A stretch of 43,520 nt of DNA, from assembly GCA_002898075.1 (NCBI GenBank), contig BDSV01000178.1, forward strand, positions 1 through 43,520, written 5' to 3'. Made by a program: the position numbers and the translations under genes. Below the pieces are notes generated by a model, which was given only the letters and a program-made list of their open reading frames with translations, was not told the origin of the DNA and did not search any database. The DNA comes from a bacterium BMS3Abin03. GTDB lineage: Bacteria; Bacteroidota; Ignavibacteria; Ignavibacteriales; Ignavibacteriaceae. Positions 35,205-43,520 of the stretch are shown here, in pieces (position 1 is the stretch's first letter; each line of letters opens with the position of its first letter).

Positions 35205-35376
35205 TCAAAATTCCTCTATTAAACGATTATCTTTCTAATGATTTTTTCAAGGCAATAGAAACCGGTACTATGATATCTCTTCTTATAAAATATGACCGGA
35301 TTGGAAAACAAATTTGAACATGGAGTGTTTTCGAGAGAAAATCGGCGGTTAATATCAATCCGTTAAAATAAAACAT

Positions 35377-35775
35377 TTATAAAGATAATTTAATTAAGTT
35401 AATTATTTCAACCACACCCGGCATAATTTCCTCGAGCCGGGGCTTCCTGTTCTTTCTCTGATTCAGTAAATTCGGTGAGAAGACTATCTTCAAAAGTTTT
35501 CTCTTCTTAATACATAAATTAATGAGTTCGTTTTTATTCAGCCGGTATGATTCCCTCAGCAATCTTTTAACTCTGTTTCTCCATACGGCTGTACCCGATT
35601 TTTTAAATACTGCTGCGGCAAATTTAACACCCGGGGTTACGGTTTCGGGTTCAATTAAATAAGTGGCTTTAATTTTTCTATTTGAAGAGATTACCAAAAC
35701 CCCGGATTTGTATATATTCTCAAAGTCCTTCTTACTTTTTATTCTTTCCCGTGCAGGCAATCCATACTTTTTCAA
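35377..35775 (-). CDS. rnpA: Ribonuclease P protein component
   Basis: The 132-residue basic RNase P protein cofactor has [18 protein letters not shown] at the N-terminus and the signature [20 protein letters not shown] (RNR...R.lrE). It assists the catalytic RNA in maturing tRNA 5' ends. The start codon is TTG (35773-35775), 6 bp after the rpmH stop; an ATG 10 bases later is out of frame. This overlap-like coupling to rpmH is normal for the cluster. The C-terminal part ([15 protein letters not shown]) is longer than in E. coli. Confidence 0.95.
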   Translation of the reverse strand: MKKYGLPARERIKSKKDFENIYKSGVLVISSNRKIKATYLIEPETVTPGVKFAAAVFKKSGTAVWRNRVKRLLRESYRLNKNELINLCIKKRKLLKIVFSPNLLNQRKNRKPRLEEIMPGVVEIINLIKLSL

Positions 35776-35781
35776 AAGTTA

Positions 35782-35973
<192 letters not shown>

Positions 35974-36281
35974 TTAACCTTATTAATTCAATAGAATTAT
36001 GAGTTATCGGAAATTCTTTTTTTCCGGTTGATCTTAGCAGCCAAATGCATTGTTAACACTGTAAAAAATATTTATCGATGCAATTACAACAACTTGAACT
36101 AAAATAATTCTGCTAACTTGTTTAATTATATTCTCTTATAAAAATATTTTTCGCCGTCTATCCTGCTTTTATTCTTTCAGATATGTTTGGTTTTCAAAAA
36201 ATGAATTATTTTTCTCAGAATTAATTTGCACGGTAGGTAAATACTTCATATTTTTTAGATACATCAGGGCATCGGAAATTG

Positions 36282-36301
36282 TGTGGATAACATGTTGACA
36301 A
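36282..36301. other. DnaA boxes, left pair
   Basis: TGTGGATAA (perfect, 36282-36290), then TGTTGACAA (two mismatches, 36293-36301), 2 bp apart. Confidence 0.7.
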
Positions 36302-36431
36302 CTTTCCTTTGTGAAAATGTTTCACAAATTATTTTTGATACCAAATTGAGAATTCAACAAGTGTTTTGTGAGTGATTTTTAAGTGGGACATCCAACATAT
36401 TGTTTTTTAAGATGTTACAGCGCCCACCTGA

Positions 36432-36451
36432 TGTTGATAAGTTGTTGATAA
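36432..36451. other. DnaA boxes, middle pair
   Basis: TGTTGATAA twice (36432-36440 and 36443-36451), each one mismatch from the consensus, 2 bp apart, giving the same spacing as the left pair. Confidence 0.65.
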
Positions 36452-36517
36452 AAAATCTTAATTTAAGAAAAACACTCTCGTTTTATTTATAAACTTAATT
36501 TTGTTGGCTTTTAAATC

Positions 36518-36526
36518 TGTGGATAA
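36518..36526. other. DnaA box adjoining dnaA
   Basis: A perfect TGTGGATAA ends 7 bp before the dnaA ATG, where DnaA binding could repress its own gene. Confidence 0.7.
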
Positions 36527-36533
36527 CTAATCA

Positions 36534-37943
36534 ATGAACAGTGATAGTATGGAACAAACTGCTTTAACACGGGAAACAGTATCGGTATGGAAAAGCTGTC
36601 TCAGTAAAATTAAAGATAATGTTACGCAAATGACTTATAATACCTGGTTCCTTCCGATAAAGCCTCTCGAGTTTAGCAACAGTACATTGAAAGTAGAATT
36701 GCCCAGCCAGTTTTTCTGGGAATGGATTGACGAACATTACAATGCGCTGATTAGAAATACGATAAACGATGTAATAGGGCAGGATGCAAAACTTGAATAT
36801 GTTATTGTTGAGGAAACTGCAAGCGGGTTAGACGTACCGGCTTCTGGGAAAACACGGGTAGCTGTTGAAGAAAAACCACACGAAAGAAAGATAGTTAAAA
36901 AAGACTTCGAATCGTTTCTTAATCCACGGTACACGTTCGAGAATTTTATTAAAGGCGAGGGAAACCAGCTTGCCCGCGCTGCAGCCGGTGCTATAAGCGA
37001 TAATCCCGGCGGCACATCTTTCAATCCTTTCTTTGTTTACGGCGGTGTCGGTTTGGGGAAAACTCATTTGATACAGGCGATTGGCAATGATATTGTTAAC
37101 AGGTTCCCGGAAAAGAGGGTAATATATTTATCATCTGATATTTTTACTGTTGAGTTTGTTGAAGCAATTCAGGCAAACAGGGTAAATGAGTTCTCGGGTT
37201 TTTACCGGAATATGGATGTTCTGTTAATAGATGATATTCAATTCCTGATTGGGAAGGAAAAAACGCAGGACCTGTTTTTTCATATTTTTAATACCCTGCA
37301 TCAATCGAGAAAGCAAATAATACTTACCAGCGACAAACCACCGAAAAACCTAAAAGGGCTGAACGAAAGACTTATTTCACGGTTTCAGTGGGGGCTTTCC
37401 GCCGATATTCAGCCGCCCGAATTAGAAACCCGGATAGCTATTTTAAAAAGAAAAGCCGAAGATTACGGAATGATAATTTCAACCGGCATTCTTGAATATA
37501 TTGCTATGAATATAAAATCGAACATAAGGGAGCTGGAGGGCTGCCTGATAAAACTTCTCGCAAATGCTTCACTAAACTCTAAAGAAATTACCCTCGACCT
37601 TGTGAGAAAAACGGTGAAAGAAATTGCCACAGACCGCAAAACGAACAATATAACTATCGACTCGATAACAAAAGTTGTTTGTGATTATCTTAATATCGGG
37701 GAAAATAAAGTAAGAGATAAAACGAGAAAAAAAGAAATAGTACAGGCAAGGCAGCTTGCTATGTATCTTTCCAAAGAATTAACTAAGTCGTCGCTGAAAA
37801 CAATAGGGTTGCACTTTGGCGGGCGCGATCATTCTACTGTTGTGCATGCCTGCGCTTCGATAGAAAAGGCAAAAGAGAATGACAGCAGTATAAGGGAAAT
37901 GATCGGAAATCTTAAAAACCAAATAGAATTGAACGCAGTATAG
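36534..37943 (+). CDS. dnaA: Chromosomal replication initiator DnaA
   Basis: The 469-residue protein has domain I (residues 15-90: VWKSCLSKIKDNVTQMTYNT, TLKVELPSQFFWEWI). A short domain II linker (95-125) is followed by the AAA+ domain III with NPFFVYGGVGLGKTHL (Walker A, 170-177), VLLIDDIQFL (Walker B, 229-237) and LNERLISRFQWGL (sensor/box VII). The DNA-binding domain IV ends with GGRDHSTVVHACASIEKA (the DnaA signature that contacts the box). It starts at 36534; a second ATG six codons on is possible. A perfect DnaA box lies just upstream. It has no co-directional follower: the next gene is convergent, 4 bp away, so dnaN is not in its usual place. Confidence 0.98.
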   Translation: MNSDSMEQTALTRETVSVWKSCLSKIKDNVTQMTYNTWFLPIKPLEFSNSTLKVELPSQFFWEWIDEHYNALIRNTINDVIGQDAKLEYVIVEETASGLDVPASGKTRVAVEEKPHERKIVKKDFESFLNPRYTFENFIKGEGNQLARAAAGAISDNPGGTSFNPFFVYGGVGLGKTHLIQAIGNDIVNRFPEKRVIYLSSDIFTVEFVEAIQANRVNEFSGFYRNMDVLLIDDIQFLIGKEKTQDLFFHIFNTLHQSRKQIILTSDKPPKNLKGLNERLISRFQWGLSADIQPPELETRIAILKRKAEDYGMIISTGILEYIAMNIKSNIRELEGCLIKLLANASLNSKEITLDLVRKTVKEIATDRKTNNITIDSITKVVCDYLNIGENKVRDKTRKKEIVQARQLAMYLSKELTKSSLKTIGLHFGGRDHSTVVHACASIEKAKENDSSIREMIGNLKNQIELNAV

Positions 37944-37947
37944 TTCC

Positions 37948-39264
37948 TTATTTCAGATAGATCATTTTTTCCGTTTTAGCAAATTTTCCTGCTTGTAACC
38001 GGTAGTAATATATTCCGCTTGTTAAACCGGACCCGTCAAATTCAGCAACATATTCACCCGCAGCTAATTCTTTGTTGATTAATGTTGCAACTTCTTTTCC
38101 CAAAACATCATACACTTTTAAGCTTACAAAAATTCCTCCTATGTTCTCCCCTTTGCCAAAGGAGGGATTAAGGGGGGTTGGAATTGTGTACCTGATTCTT
38201 GTTACCGGGTTAAACGGATTCGGGTAATTTTGATAAAGCCGGAATGATCCGGCATTTGATTCTTCTTTTTCAACACCGGTTACAGGCAGATCGTATTTTA
38301 ATATAACACCGTTGCTGCCTACAGCGATGCCGTAACCCGGCTGGGGAAAACATAGATCGTAAACAATGGTGCTGTCGGGAGTAAGCATTTCAGACCATGT
38401 ATCGCCGCCGTTCAGTGAATACAAAAATCTGCTGCCGACTGCCGCCCATCCTTCTTTGGGAGTTCTGAATTTAAAGGCAAAGACAACGCCGAAAATTCCT
38501 ATCTCATCGAAACTCCAGCTAAAGCCGGCGTCTGTAGTTTTTACAAGCCCGATGCTGAAGATGCCCTCCGGGTCTCCGGATAAGCCGATAATTTTTAATG
38601 AATCGGCAATGTACAGTTCGTGGATTGGATCCGGGGCAATACCCATTGCCTCCCAGCTTATGCCGAAGTTAGTTGTTCGCCATACAACCCCGGCAAGATC
38701 CCGGAACCCGCCGGATGCAAAACCGTATTGCCTGCTGTAAAAATTAAAACTAATAACGGGAAGACCCGAAACAAAATTAGAATCTACGTTAGCATCGAAC
38801 CATGATGAACCGCCATCGGTTGTGCCCATTATTTTTGTTCCGCCTGTCCAGCCGTTCATTTCATCGAAAAAATAAACCGCCTGCATAAATATATTTGGTT
38901 CAGGAAAGTCTTCGGCTACCCATTCATCACCACCGTTTGATGTTTTTAAAATTATTGTTTTGAACGGCGGGGTGTTAGTCCAGGTTAAAGCCCACCCGGT
39001 ATTTTTATTCAGAAAGAACAAACCGACAATCGGTGTTGTAACCGTACTGTTTTGAACGATCCAGCTTATACCCGTATCAGTAGTGTGAATTATAATCCCC
39101 TCTCCACCAACAGCCCAGCCGTTTATGCTGTCGACAAAAAAAACGTGGCGAAGCAGCTTGTCCGTAGGGGAACTTCTCTGCTTCCAATAACCCTGTGGAA
39201 AGATGTTTGCACCGGCAAGAAAAATTATAGCTATAAAAAATATATGCTTTCGGTTGTTGATCAT
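37948..39264 (-). CDS. Secreted Ycf48-like repeat protein with T9SS sorting domain
   Basis: The 438-residue protein has a signal peptide (FFIAIIFLAGANIFPQG). BNR/Ycf48-like beta-propeller repeats follow from 30 to 325 (INGWAVGGEGIIIHTTDTGI, NTGWALTW, FFDEMNGWTGGTKIMGTTDG, KTTDAGFSWSFDEIG, EGWAAVGSRFLYSLNGGDTW). The type IX secretion C-terminal domain (345-438) contains YQNYPNPFNPVTRIRYTIP, LKVYDVLGKEVATLINKEL and GIYYYRLQAGKFAKTEKM. The protein would be exported through T9SS and anchored or released outside; its ligand is unknown. The sorting domain contains an in-frame insertion, TPLNPSFGKGENIGGIF, encoded by a palindromic repeat. It is convergent with dnaA. Confidence 0.93.
   Translation of the reverse strand: MINNRKHIFFIAIIFLAGANIFPQGYWKQRSSPTDKLLRHVFFVDSINGWAVGGEGIIIHTTDTGISWIVQNSTVTTPIVGLFFLNKNTGWALTWTNTPPFKTIILKTSNGGDEWVAEDFPEPNIFMQAVYFFDEMNGWTGGTKIMGTTDGGSSWFDANVDSNFVSGLPVISFNFYSRQYGFASGGFRDLAGVVWRTTNFGISWEAMGIAPDPIHELYIADSLKIIGLSGDPEGIFSIGLVKTTDAGFSWSFDEIGIFGVVFAFKFRTPKEGWAAVGSRFLYSLNGGDTWSEMLTPDSTIVYDLCFPQPGYGIAVGSNGVILKYDLPVTGVEKEESNAGSFRLYQNYPNPFNPVTRIRYTIPTPLNPSFGKGENIGGIFVSLKVYDVLGKEVATLINKELAAGEYVAEFDGSGLTSGIYYYRLQAGKFAKTEKMIYLK
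38131..38185 (-). repeat. Palindromic repeat inserted in frame in the sorting domain
   Basis: In sense direction the insert reads as a C-rich arm (CCCCCCTTAATCCCTCC), then TTTGGCAAAGGGGAGAA. Such C-rich/G-rich arms are typical of dispersed intergenic repeats in this lineage, and one with a similar CCCCTT...AAGGGG shape lies at 14878-14902. It adds about 17 residues between IRYTIP and VSLKVYDVLG without breaking the frame. Confidence 0.6.
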
Positions 39265-39384
39265 TAAAAAGACACCGGATAAATACTTGTAAGTGTTGGA
39301 AGAAAGTTAACGATAAGCAATGAAATTTAAAATCGTTTTTTGCTTGTATATGAGATCAATTGAAGGGCTGGAATAAAAAATTTT

Positions 39385-39873
39385 TTACTTGTAATATTCA
39401 TCGATAAAGTCGAGATACTTCTCTACAAAACTTTTCCCTATAAAAGTATCTGCGGTAACCCAGTACAATTCTTTATCTAAAGTAAACACAAAGTGGCTCT
39501 GCCCCATACCGAAACAGCGGAAAATTTTATGCTCATCAACATAAATATAGCCGGGCTTTATAAATACGGATGTTCCTTTTGAAATTTTCCCGGTCATTTT
39601 TTTGTAATTATTATCGGCTTCCACCTTGTTATTATAATGAGCAATATAAATCACTGCGCTCCCGGTTTCACTTTGATAAAAACCGATTTCGTTTTTCGTA
39701 TCTGCTACCGGTTCAAAGTGTAAATTATTAACAAATTCCCCGGCGTCGTCTCCGGTTAATCTGTTTACTAACGTTAACCCTGAAATGTCTGCCGGAAGAT
39801 ATTCAATTTTAGAAGAGCACGATGGTGTGCCCAGCAATAAAACAACGAACGCAATATAATATCTGAAGTGCAT
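39385..39873 (-). CDS. Probable lipoprotein coupled to the MFS transporter
   Basis: The 162-residue protein has a hydrophobic N-terminus (YYIAFVVLLLGTPSC) and a cysteine after TPS; this lipobox is acceptable rather than ideal. The mature domain is alpha/beta (IEYLPADISGLTLVNRLTGD, GSAVIYIAHYNNKVEADNNY, VFIKPGYIYVDEHKIFRCFG). It ends with FVEKYLDFIDEYYK. The family is not recognised. Its ATG overlaps the transporter stop by one base, so the two genes are an operon and the lipoprotein may support that transporter. Location is probably a membrane surface. Confidence 0.75.
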   Translation of the reverse strand: MHFRYYIAFVVLLLGTPSCSSKIEYLPADISGLTLVNRLTGDDAGEFVNNLHFEPVADTKNEIGFYQSETGSAVIYIAHYNNKVEADNNYKKMTGKISKGTSVFIKPGYIYVDEHKIFRCFGMGQSHFVFTLDKELYWVTADTFIGKSFVEKYLDFIDEYYK

Positions 39874-41219
39874 TAGGATGAAGACCTTTCTATTTTGCTG
39901 TCTTTTTTATCATATATTTTTTTATAAATAATCAGGGCGATCGCGGCTGTCATTGCAATTCCAGCAAAATAAAACCAGATATAATATGCATGGTCGTAAG
40001 CGTGAAGCTTTTCTGCGGCAGATAAAGTTCTGGGATCGGGGCAGTAAGCGGTAAGCAGGTAGCCGGAAATACCGAATCCGATGAGTGAAGATATAAATGA
40101 ATGCAGATGGCTGAAGCCGAGATAAAGCCCTTCCTCCCCTTTCGGAGCCATGAAAGAAAAATATTCCAGGAAGCGCGGTGAGATAAAAGTTTCTGCCAGA
40201 CCCTGAACAACAATTCCCGCTATCATCATAATAGTAATGGGGTGTGCGGAAAATAATCCGAAGAATGAAACAGACGTACCTACGAACGATTCGAGAACAT
40301 TACTGGAAGCCATTAACAAAGCAGATAAAGGCATAAGGAACATTCCCACAATCATCGAGTTTACTGCTTTTACGTTCCTCATCATATTTGTAATGAAAAC
40401 CACCGTAGTCATCACTACTAACGGATTAACGTTGGCTATCCATTCCGGCGAAGCATGCTCGCCGACGGTGCGCAGCACATACTTAGGCATTGTTGCATAA
40501 AGCTGGTGCTGTATTATCCAGAACCCGCTTACAATAATTATCAGCAGGATAAGCCGGACGTTTGTAACAACTTTAACAAACGACTGCCACACTTCACCGA
40601 ACGATCTTCCTTCACCGTCGGAGTTAACATTTTTATAATAGATGTAAACAACTATCAGCGCAATAAGAGTCATTATTGCGGCATAAAAATTTATCGAACG
40701 AAGTCCCCAATCAATTCTTAACGGGTATGCAAATGTTTTACCCAGGAACGCACCTACGTTAACTATACCGTAAAATATCGAGTAGCCTCTTGCGCGGGTT
40801 TCTTCGCTTGTAGTCTTTGCAACCGTTCCGGTAATTATTGATTTTATAAATGATCCGCCGAACATAAGGATTACAAGCGCGGGAATAACAACCGGTTTGT
40901 ACGGTAAAGCTCCAAGAGTAAAGTAACCGAGAGTTAGCAGACTAAAAGCAAGTATAACGGCATTTCTGAAGCCGATCTTATCTGCAAAAGCACCGGTGAA
41001 CGGGGGTAGAAAATATAAACCGGCAGAGAATACACCGCCTATCCATGCGGCGTTTATATCGTTAAAACCAACAACCCTCGAGAGATATAATGTTATTGCA
41101 ATAAATACCGCATAGTATGCAGCTCTTTCGAACAGCTCGACAATGTTTGCCGTCCAGAACGCACGGGGGAACTTCCAACCACCCTTAGTTATATTTTTGT
41201 TTGCTGCTGCTGCCGCCAA
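39873..41219 (-). CDS. MFS transporter, POT-like
   Basis: The 448-residue protein has about 12 hydrophobic segments. The first helix carries TANIVELFERAAYYAVFIAI, which matches the ExxERxxYY motif of proton-dependent oligopeptide transporters (POT). GAFADKIGFRNAVILAF is an MFS motif-A-like loop, and GVVQ-type and EAF motifs are only partly present, so substrate may be peptides or something else. The start codon is TTG at 41217-41219, with AGGGT upstream and no ATG nearby. It ends overlapping the lipoprotein gene. It resides in the inner membrane. Confidence 0.88.
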   Translation of the reverse strand: MAAAAANKNITKGGWKFPRAFWTANIVELFERAAYYAVFIAITLYLSRVVGFNDINAAWIGGVFSAGLYFLPPFTGAFADKIGFRNAVILAFSLLTLGYFTLGALPYKPVVIPALVILMFGGSFIKSIITGTVAKTTSEETRARGYSIFYGIVNVGAFLGKTFAYPLRIDWGLRSINFYAAIMTLIALIVVYIYYKNVNSDGEGRSFGEVWQSFVKVVTNVRLILLIIIVSGFWIIQHQLYATMPKYVLRTVGEHASPEWIANVNPLVVMTTVVFITNMMRNVKAVNSMIVGMFLMPLSALLMASSNVLESFVGTSVSFFGLFSAHPITIMMIAGIVVQGLAETFISPRFLEYFSFMAPKGEEGLYLGFSHLHSFISSLIGFGISGYLLTAYCPDPRTLSAAEKLHAYDHAYYIWFYFAGIAMTAAIALIIYKKIYDKKDSKIERSSS

Positions 41220-41820
41220 GTATTACCCTGTTTTGATGATATAAAAGTGCAAAGATAAGCTTTTTATTCAAAGAGAGAAAAATTTTAAAAATAACTCAGG
41301 ATAACCGGCTAATTTTTTTGCTATTAAGAAACAATTAACGGTTAAATTATTAAACAGCTCGCTATTTCAGAGCGTGTGTGAAAAATCCAAATTATCATTA
41401 ACACCGGAATTTAAAGTCTGTTGCAGAACTAATTTATGTCACACTGATTCCGATTTATCGGAAGAAGTGACTCGATATTAACAGGATTGAGATTCTTCAT
41501 TTCGCTTCGCTCCATTCAGAATGACAGTTCAGACTTGTGCAACGTAGACTTTATCCCGGTGAATTTAAACGAAAACGGGAATAATTATTTAACCGTTTTA
41601 AAGCCTGCATGCAGCAGGCAGGGTTTATCAAAACAACCGCGCGACCGGTCAAAAATAATTAACCACTCAGTAGTTGATTATCAACCATGATAACACGGCA
41701 TCTTTCAATTTTTGGGATTATCAATTAAGTTGGGAACAACAAATAATTGCTGTCGTTTCCGGCTTAATCAGGTTCATGCAGCAGTACATTCAATATAACC
41801 GGGAAAGCGATTCAGATAAT
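41220..41820. other. Repeat-rich gap
   Basis: No gene with support. It contains an ATTCCC-type dispersed repeat (41436-41530, GATTCCGATTTATCGG onward, with CTTCGCTCC...AGAATGACA at the right), and GCCTGC-ATGCA-GCAGGC (41601-41617). Near the right end is an AACCGT-type half palindrome and a plus-strand frame reading WDYQLSWEQQIIAVVSGLIR that runs into the MITE copy. That frame may be a gene fragment, but I could not identify it. Confidence 0.4.
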
Positions 41821-41938
41821 TATACCTTTTACAAATTGGTTTTCGGATTTTGGTTTTATTATAAACTCACCTTTATCCTCTCTTAAAAAGAGAGGAGTTT
41901 ATTGTAAAATCCGAATACCAATTAAAATAGTGTATATA
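41821..41938 (-). mobile_element. MITE-like palindromic repeat, copy 3 (short form)
   Basis: This copy is in the opposite orientation to copies 1 and 2: ACCTTTTACAAATTGGTTTT on the left and CCGAATACCAATTAAAATAG on the right. The TCCCGA...GCGGGA insertion seen in copies 1 and 2 is absent; the centre is a plain CCTCTCTTAAAAAGAGAGG stem. Ends are TATA-rich. Confidence 0.75.
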
Positions 41939-42035
41939 TATGAGATGGTTCTTATTTAATCTGTTGATTTCGGATAAAATATATTAGATTTTCAAGTTTG
42001 AAATTGATATGTAAAATATTATTGAAGAGTGTGAA

Positions 42036-42461
42036 ATGAAAAAATTAATTATAATACTGGTCTCATCTGTTTTGTTTCTCCTGCTTATTTCCTGCACAGC
42101 CGGAGAGTCTGCCGGTAAGTCTCCTTATGGAAGTTATATTTACAGAAGCTATAACTTTTTAGGAGATTTGGTAGGAGATGGTACTATTTATGTGAACGAA
42201 GCAGATTCAGGCAAGGTTACGGGAAACTGGTCTATAAGACAAATTCGCTCTTGTCCGGATTGCGGGAAGCAGTTTGGAAGCGGATACTTAGAGGGTTACA
42301 TTGAAAATGATTCGATGTTTGTAAATCTTAACCCGACCGATGTTGAGATAAACACGATGCTTATCGGTAAGATTAAAGACGGAAAGTTTTCCGGTATCTG
42401 GCGCTGGACCGATATACAAAACTTCGGCTTCGAAGGTACATTTGAAGCAACGAGGGATTAG
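42036..42461 (+). CDS. Hypothetical lipoprotein
   Basis: The 141-residue protein has a strong lipobox (IIILVSSVLFLLLISCTAG, modified Cys at residue 20). The mature domain is rich in beta strands: GTIYVNEADSGKVTGNWSI, YLEGYIENDSMFVNL, MLIGKIKDGKFSGIWRWTDI and FGFEGTFEATRD, a repeated 'G.....F.G.W' pattern of small lipocalin-like or DUF domains. A CPDCG pair in the middle might bind a metal or form a disulfide. Family not recognised. It stands alone, outside an operon. Confidence 0.75.
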   Translation: MKKLIIILVSSVLFLLLISCTAGESAGKSPYGSYIYRSYNFLGDLVGDGTIYVNEADSGKVTGNWSIRQIRSCPDCGKQFGSGYLEGYIENDSMFVNLNPTDVEINTMLIGKIKDGKFSGIWRWTDIQNFGFEGTFEATRD

Positions 42462-42600
42462 CGAGGATTTTTAGCGTAGAGTGCCAAAAGGTTTACGCAG
42501 AGAACGCTGAGCTTGGAAATAATATATTCCGCTTTGTCATTCCGCACCCGATGTGAAATCTAAGAGAGAAAAATAGGGGGAAGCTTTAGCGGGGGTGCAA

Positions 42601-42660
42601 ATCGTCCACGCAGTGGATGATTATCATCCACTTGATGGTTGAATATCATCCACATAAGTA
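42601..42660 (+). promoter_or_regulatory. 22-bp-period operator-like array upstream of the ATPase
   Basis: ATCGTCCAC (42601), ATCATCCAC (42623) and ATCATCCAC (42645) recur exactly every 22 bp, about two helical turns. A GTGGATGAT inverted copy at 42613 pairs with the first. The last unit is 22 bp before the ATG of the ATPase gene. This looks like a protein-binding array, possibly for autoregulation. Confidence 0.5.
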
Positions 42661-42674
42661 TTATTTTTGCAGCG

Positions 42675-43520
42675 ATGATTGAAAGAAAAATTACATATAA
42701 GCTTCTTCGTGCCCTATCGGATTCTCCGGTTGTGCTGTTGCATGGTGCAAGACAAACAGGTAAGAGCACATTAATAAAACATCTTACCGGCAGCAGGTAC
42801 CCGGCTAAATATTTAACCTTCGATGATGCAGCAATATTATCAGCGGCAAAAAACAATCCGGTAGATTTTCTACAAGCTTACAGCGGTAAGCTTGCAATCG
42901 ATGAGGTACAGAAAGTTCCGGAAATTTTTCCCGCAATAAAATCTGTTGTTGATAAAAACCGTAAAGCCGGAAGATTTATTCTCACCGGTTCATCCAACGT
43001 GCTTCTTTTGCCCAAAATTTCCGAATCACTTGCCGGAAGAATAGAAATATTAAACCTGTTTCCATTTTCACAAAGTGAATTAACGGGAACAGAGAAAAAC
43101 TTTATTGATGAGATTTTTAAGAAAAAATATCCTCTCCCGAACATTCAGGCAACCGGAAATGATTTAATTAAAAGAATAATCACCGGCGGTTTTCCTGAAA
43201 TGCTTAAACGTAAAAGCAGGGAGAGGCAGAGCGCGTGGTTTAATTCGTATATTACAACAATTCTGCAGCTGGATGTGAGAGACATCTCAAACATAGAAAA
43301 GTTAAGTGAAATGCCGAATTTACTTAAGCTGTTTGCTTCGCGTGCAGGTACGCTTTTAAACTTTGCGGAGTTTTCACGTTCTTCTGCAATTCCTCAGACA
43401 ACGCTTAAAAGGTACACCACTCTCTTCGAAGCTATTTTTATGATAAATCTTCTTCCGGCATGGTCGGGTAATTTATCGAAGAGATTAATTAAAGCACCGA
43501 AACTCTATTTAAGCGATACG
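42675..43520 (+). CDS. AAA ATPase with DUF4143-type C-terminus, incomplete at the window edge
   Basis: 282 codons are visible, with no stop before the window ends. The N-terminus is an AAA_14-type ATPase: VVLLHGARQTGKSTLIKHL (Walker A), KLAIDEVQKVPEIFPAIKSV (Walker B with the DEVQK motif) and FILTGSSNVLLLPKISESLA (sensor, GSS). The rest matches the DUF4143 region (GGFPEMLKRKSRERQSAWFN, YITTILQLDVRDISNIE, LNFAEFSRSSAIPQTTLKRY). Such proteins are common, often in many copies, and of unknown function; some are linked to toxin-antitoxin-like roles. The start follows the 22-bp-period array. Confidence 0.9.
   Translation, partial: MIERKITYKLLRALSDSPVVLLHGARQTGKSTLIKHLTGSRYPAKYLTFDDAAILSAAKNNPVDFLQAYSGKLAIDEVQKVPEIFPAIKSVVDKNRKAGRFILTGSSNVLLLPKISESLAGRIEILNLFPFSQSELTGTEKNFIDEIFKKKYPLPNIQATGNDLIKRIITGGFPEMLKRKSRERQSAWFNSYITTILQLDVRDISNIEKLSEMPNLLKLFASRAGTLLNFAEFSRSSAIPQTTLKRYTTLFEAIFMINLLPAWSGNLSKRLIKAPKLYLSDT

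Noticed and set aside
41674-41886. 70-codon plus-strand frame in the repeat-rich gap
   Set aside because: Its second half is the MITE-like repeat itself, and the first half has no recognised family.

Overview
The window looks like a chromosomal segment from a member of the Ignavibacteria or a close relative in the Bacteroidota/Chlorobiota lineage. The evidence is a C-terminal type IX secretion sorting domain with the NYPNPFNP signature (37948-39264), an OmpA protein with thrombospondin type 3 calcium repeats, AT-rich DNA with strong AGGAGG-type ribosome sites, and many small palindromic intergenic repeats. The assignment rests on family patterns only; no database was searched.

Layout. 1-1640: a low-GC accessory patch with a partial gene, a 71-aa protein and a PD-(D/E)XK nuclease-like protein. 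1643-6823: asnA, then an EtfB-EtfA-acyl-CoA dehydrogenase-small protein operon ending in a clear terminator. 7250-9523: small membrane, outer-membrane and CoA-binding proteins. 9524-17122: housekeeping and accessory genes (aldo/keto reductase, ubiquitin-Mut7-C RNase, metallophosphoesterase, MOSC, YceI, cupin) set among repeats and two broken genes: a frameshifted DUF433 antitoxin and an SDR remnant beside a palindromic repeat. 17630-19654: a three-domain chorismate mutase/prephenate dehydratase/DAHP synthase fusion. 19959-20402: a Y1 (HUH) transposase with hairpins at both ends. 20813-30537: recQ, yajQ, OmpA-TSP3, a methyltransferase-like membrane protein, an ALDH-SDR pair, an alpha/beta hydrolase and glgA. 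30534-33242: a patatin-barrel autotransporter. 33324-37943: the replication-origin neighbourhood, with rpmH-rnpA-yidC on the minus strand, a 605-bp oriC-like gap with DnaA boxes, and dnaA on the plus strand with no dnaN after it. 37948-43520: a T9SS cargo protein, a lipoprotein-MFS pair, a repeat-rich gap, another lipoprotein and an incomplete DUF4143-type ATPase behind a 22-bp-period repeat array.

How the genes fit together. EtfAB passes electrons from the acyl-CoA dehydrogenase. The ALDH and SDR form a translationally overlapping redox pair. rpmH, rnpA and yidC form the conserved ribosomal protein/RNase P/membrane insertase cluster, transcribed away from oriC and dnaA. The aromatic fusion joins the first shikimate step to the last common steps of phenylalanine synthesis.

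The most notable unexplained material is non-coding: a three-copy MITE-like palindrome of about 120-140 bp, an inverted pair of about 140-bp elements with conserved hairpins, a structured-looking leader upstream of the YceI operon, a repeat inserted in frame in the T9SS protein, and the operator-like array before the last gene. No tRNA, rRNA or CRISPR array was seen.
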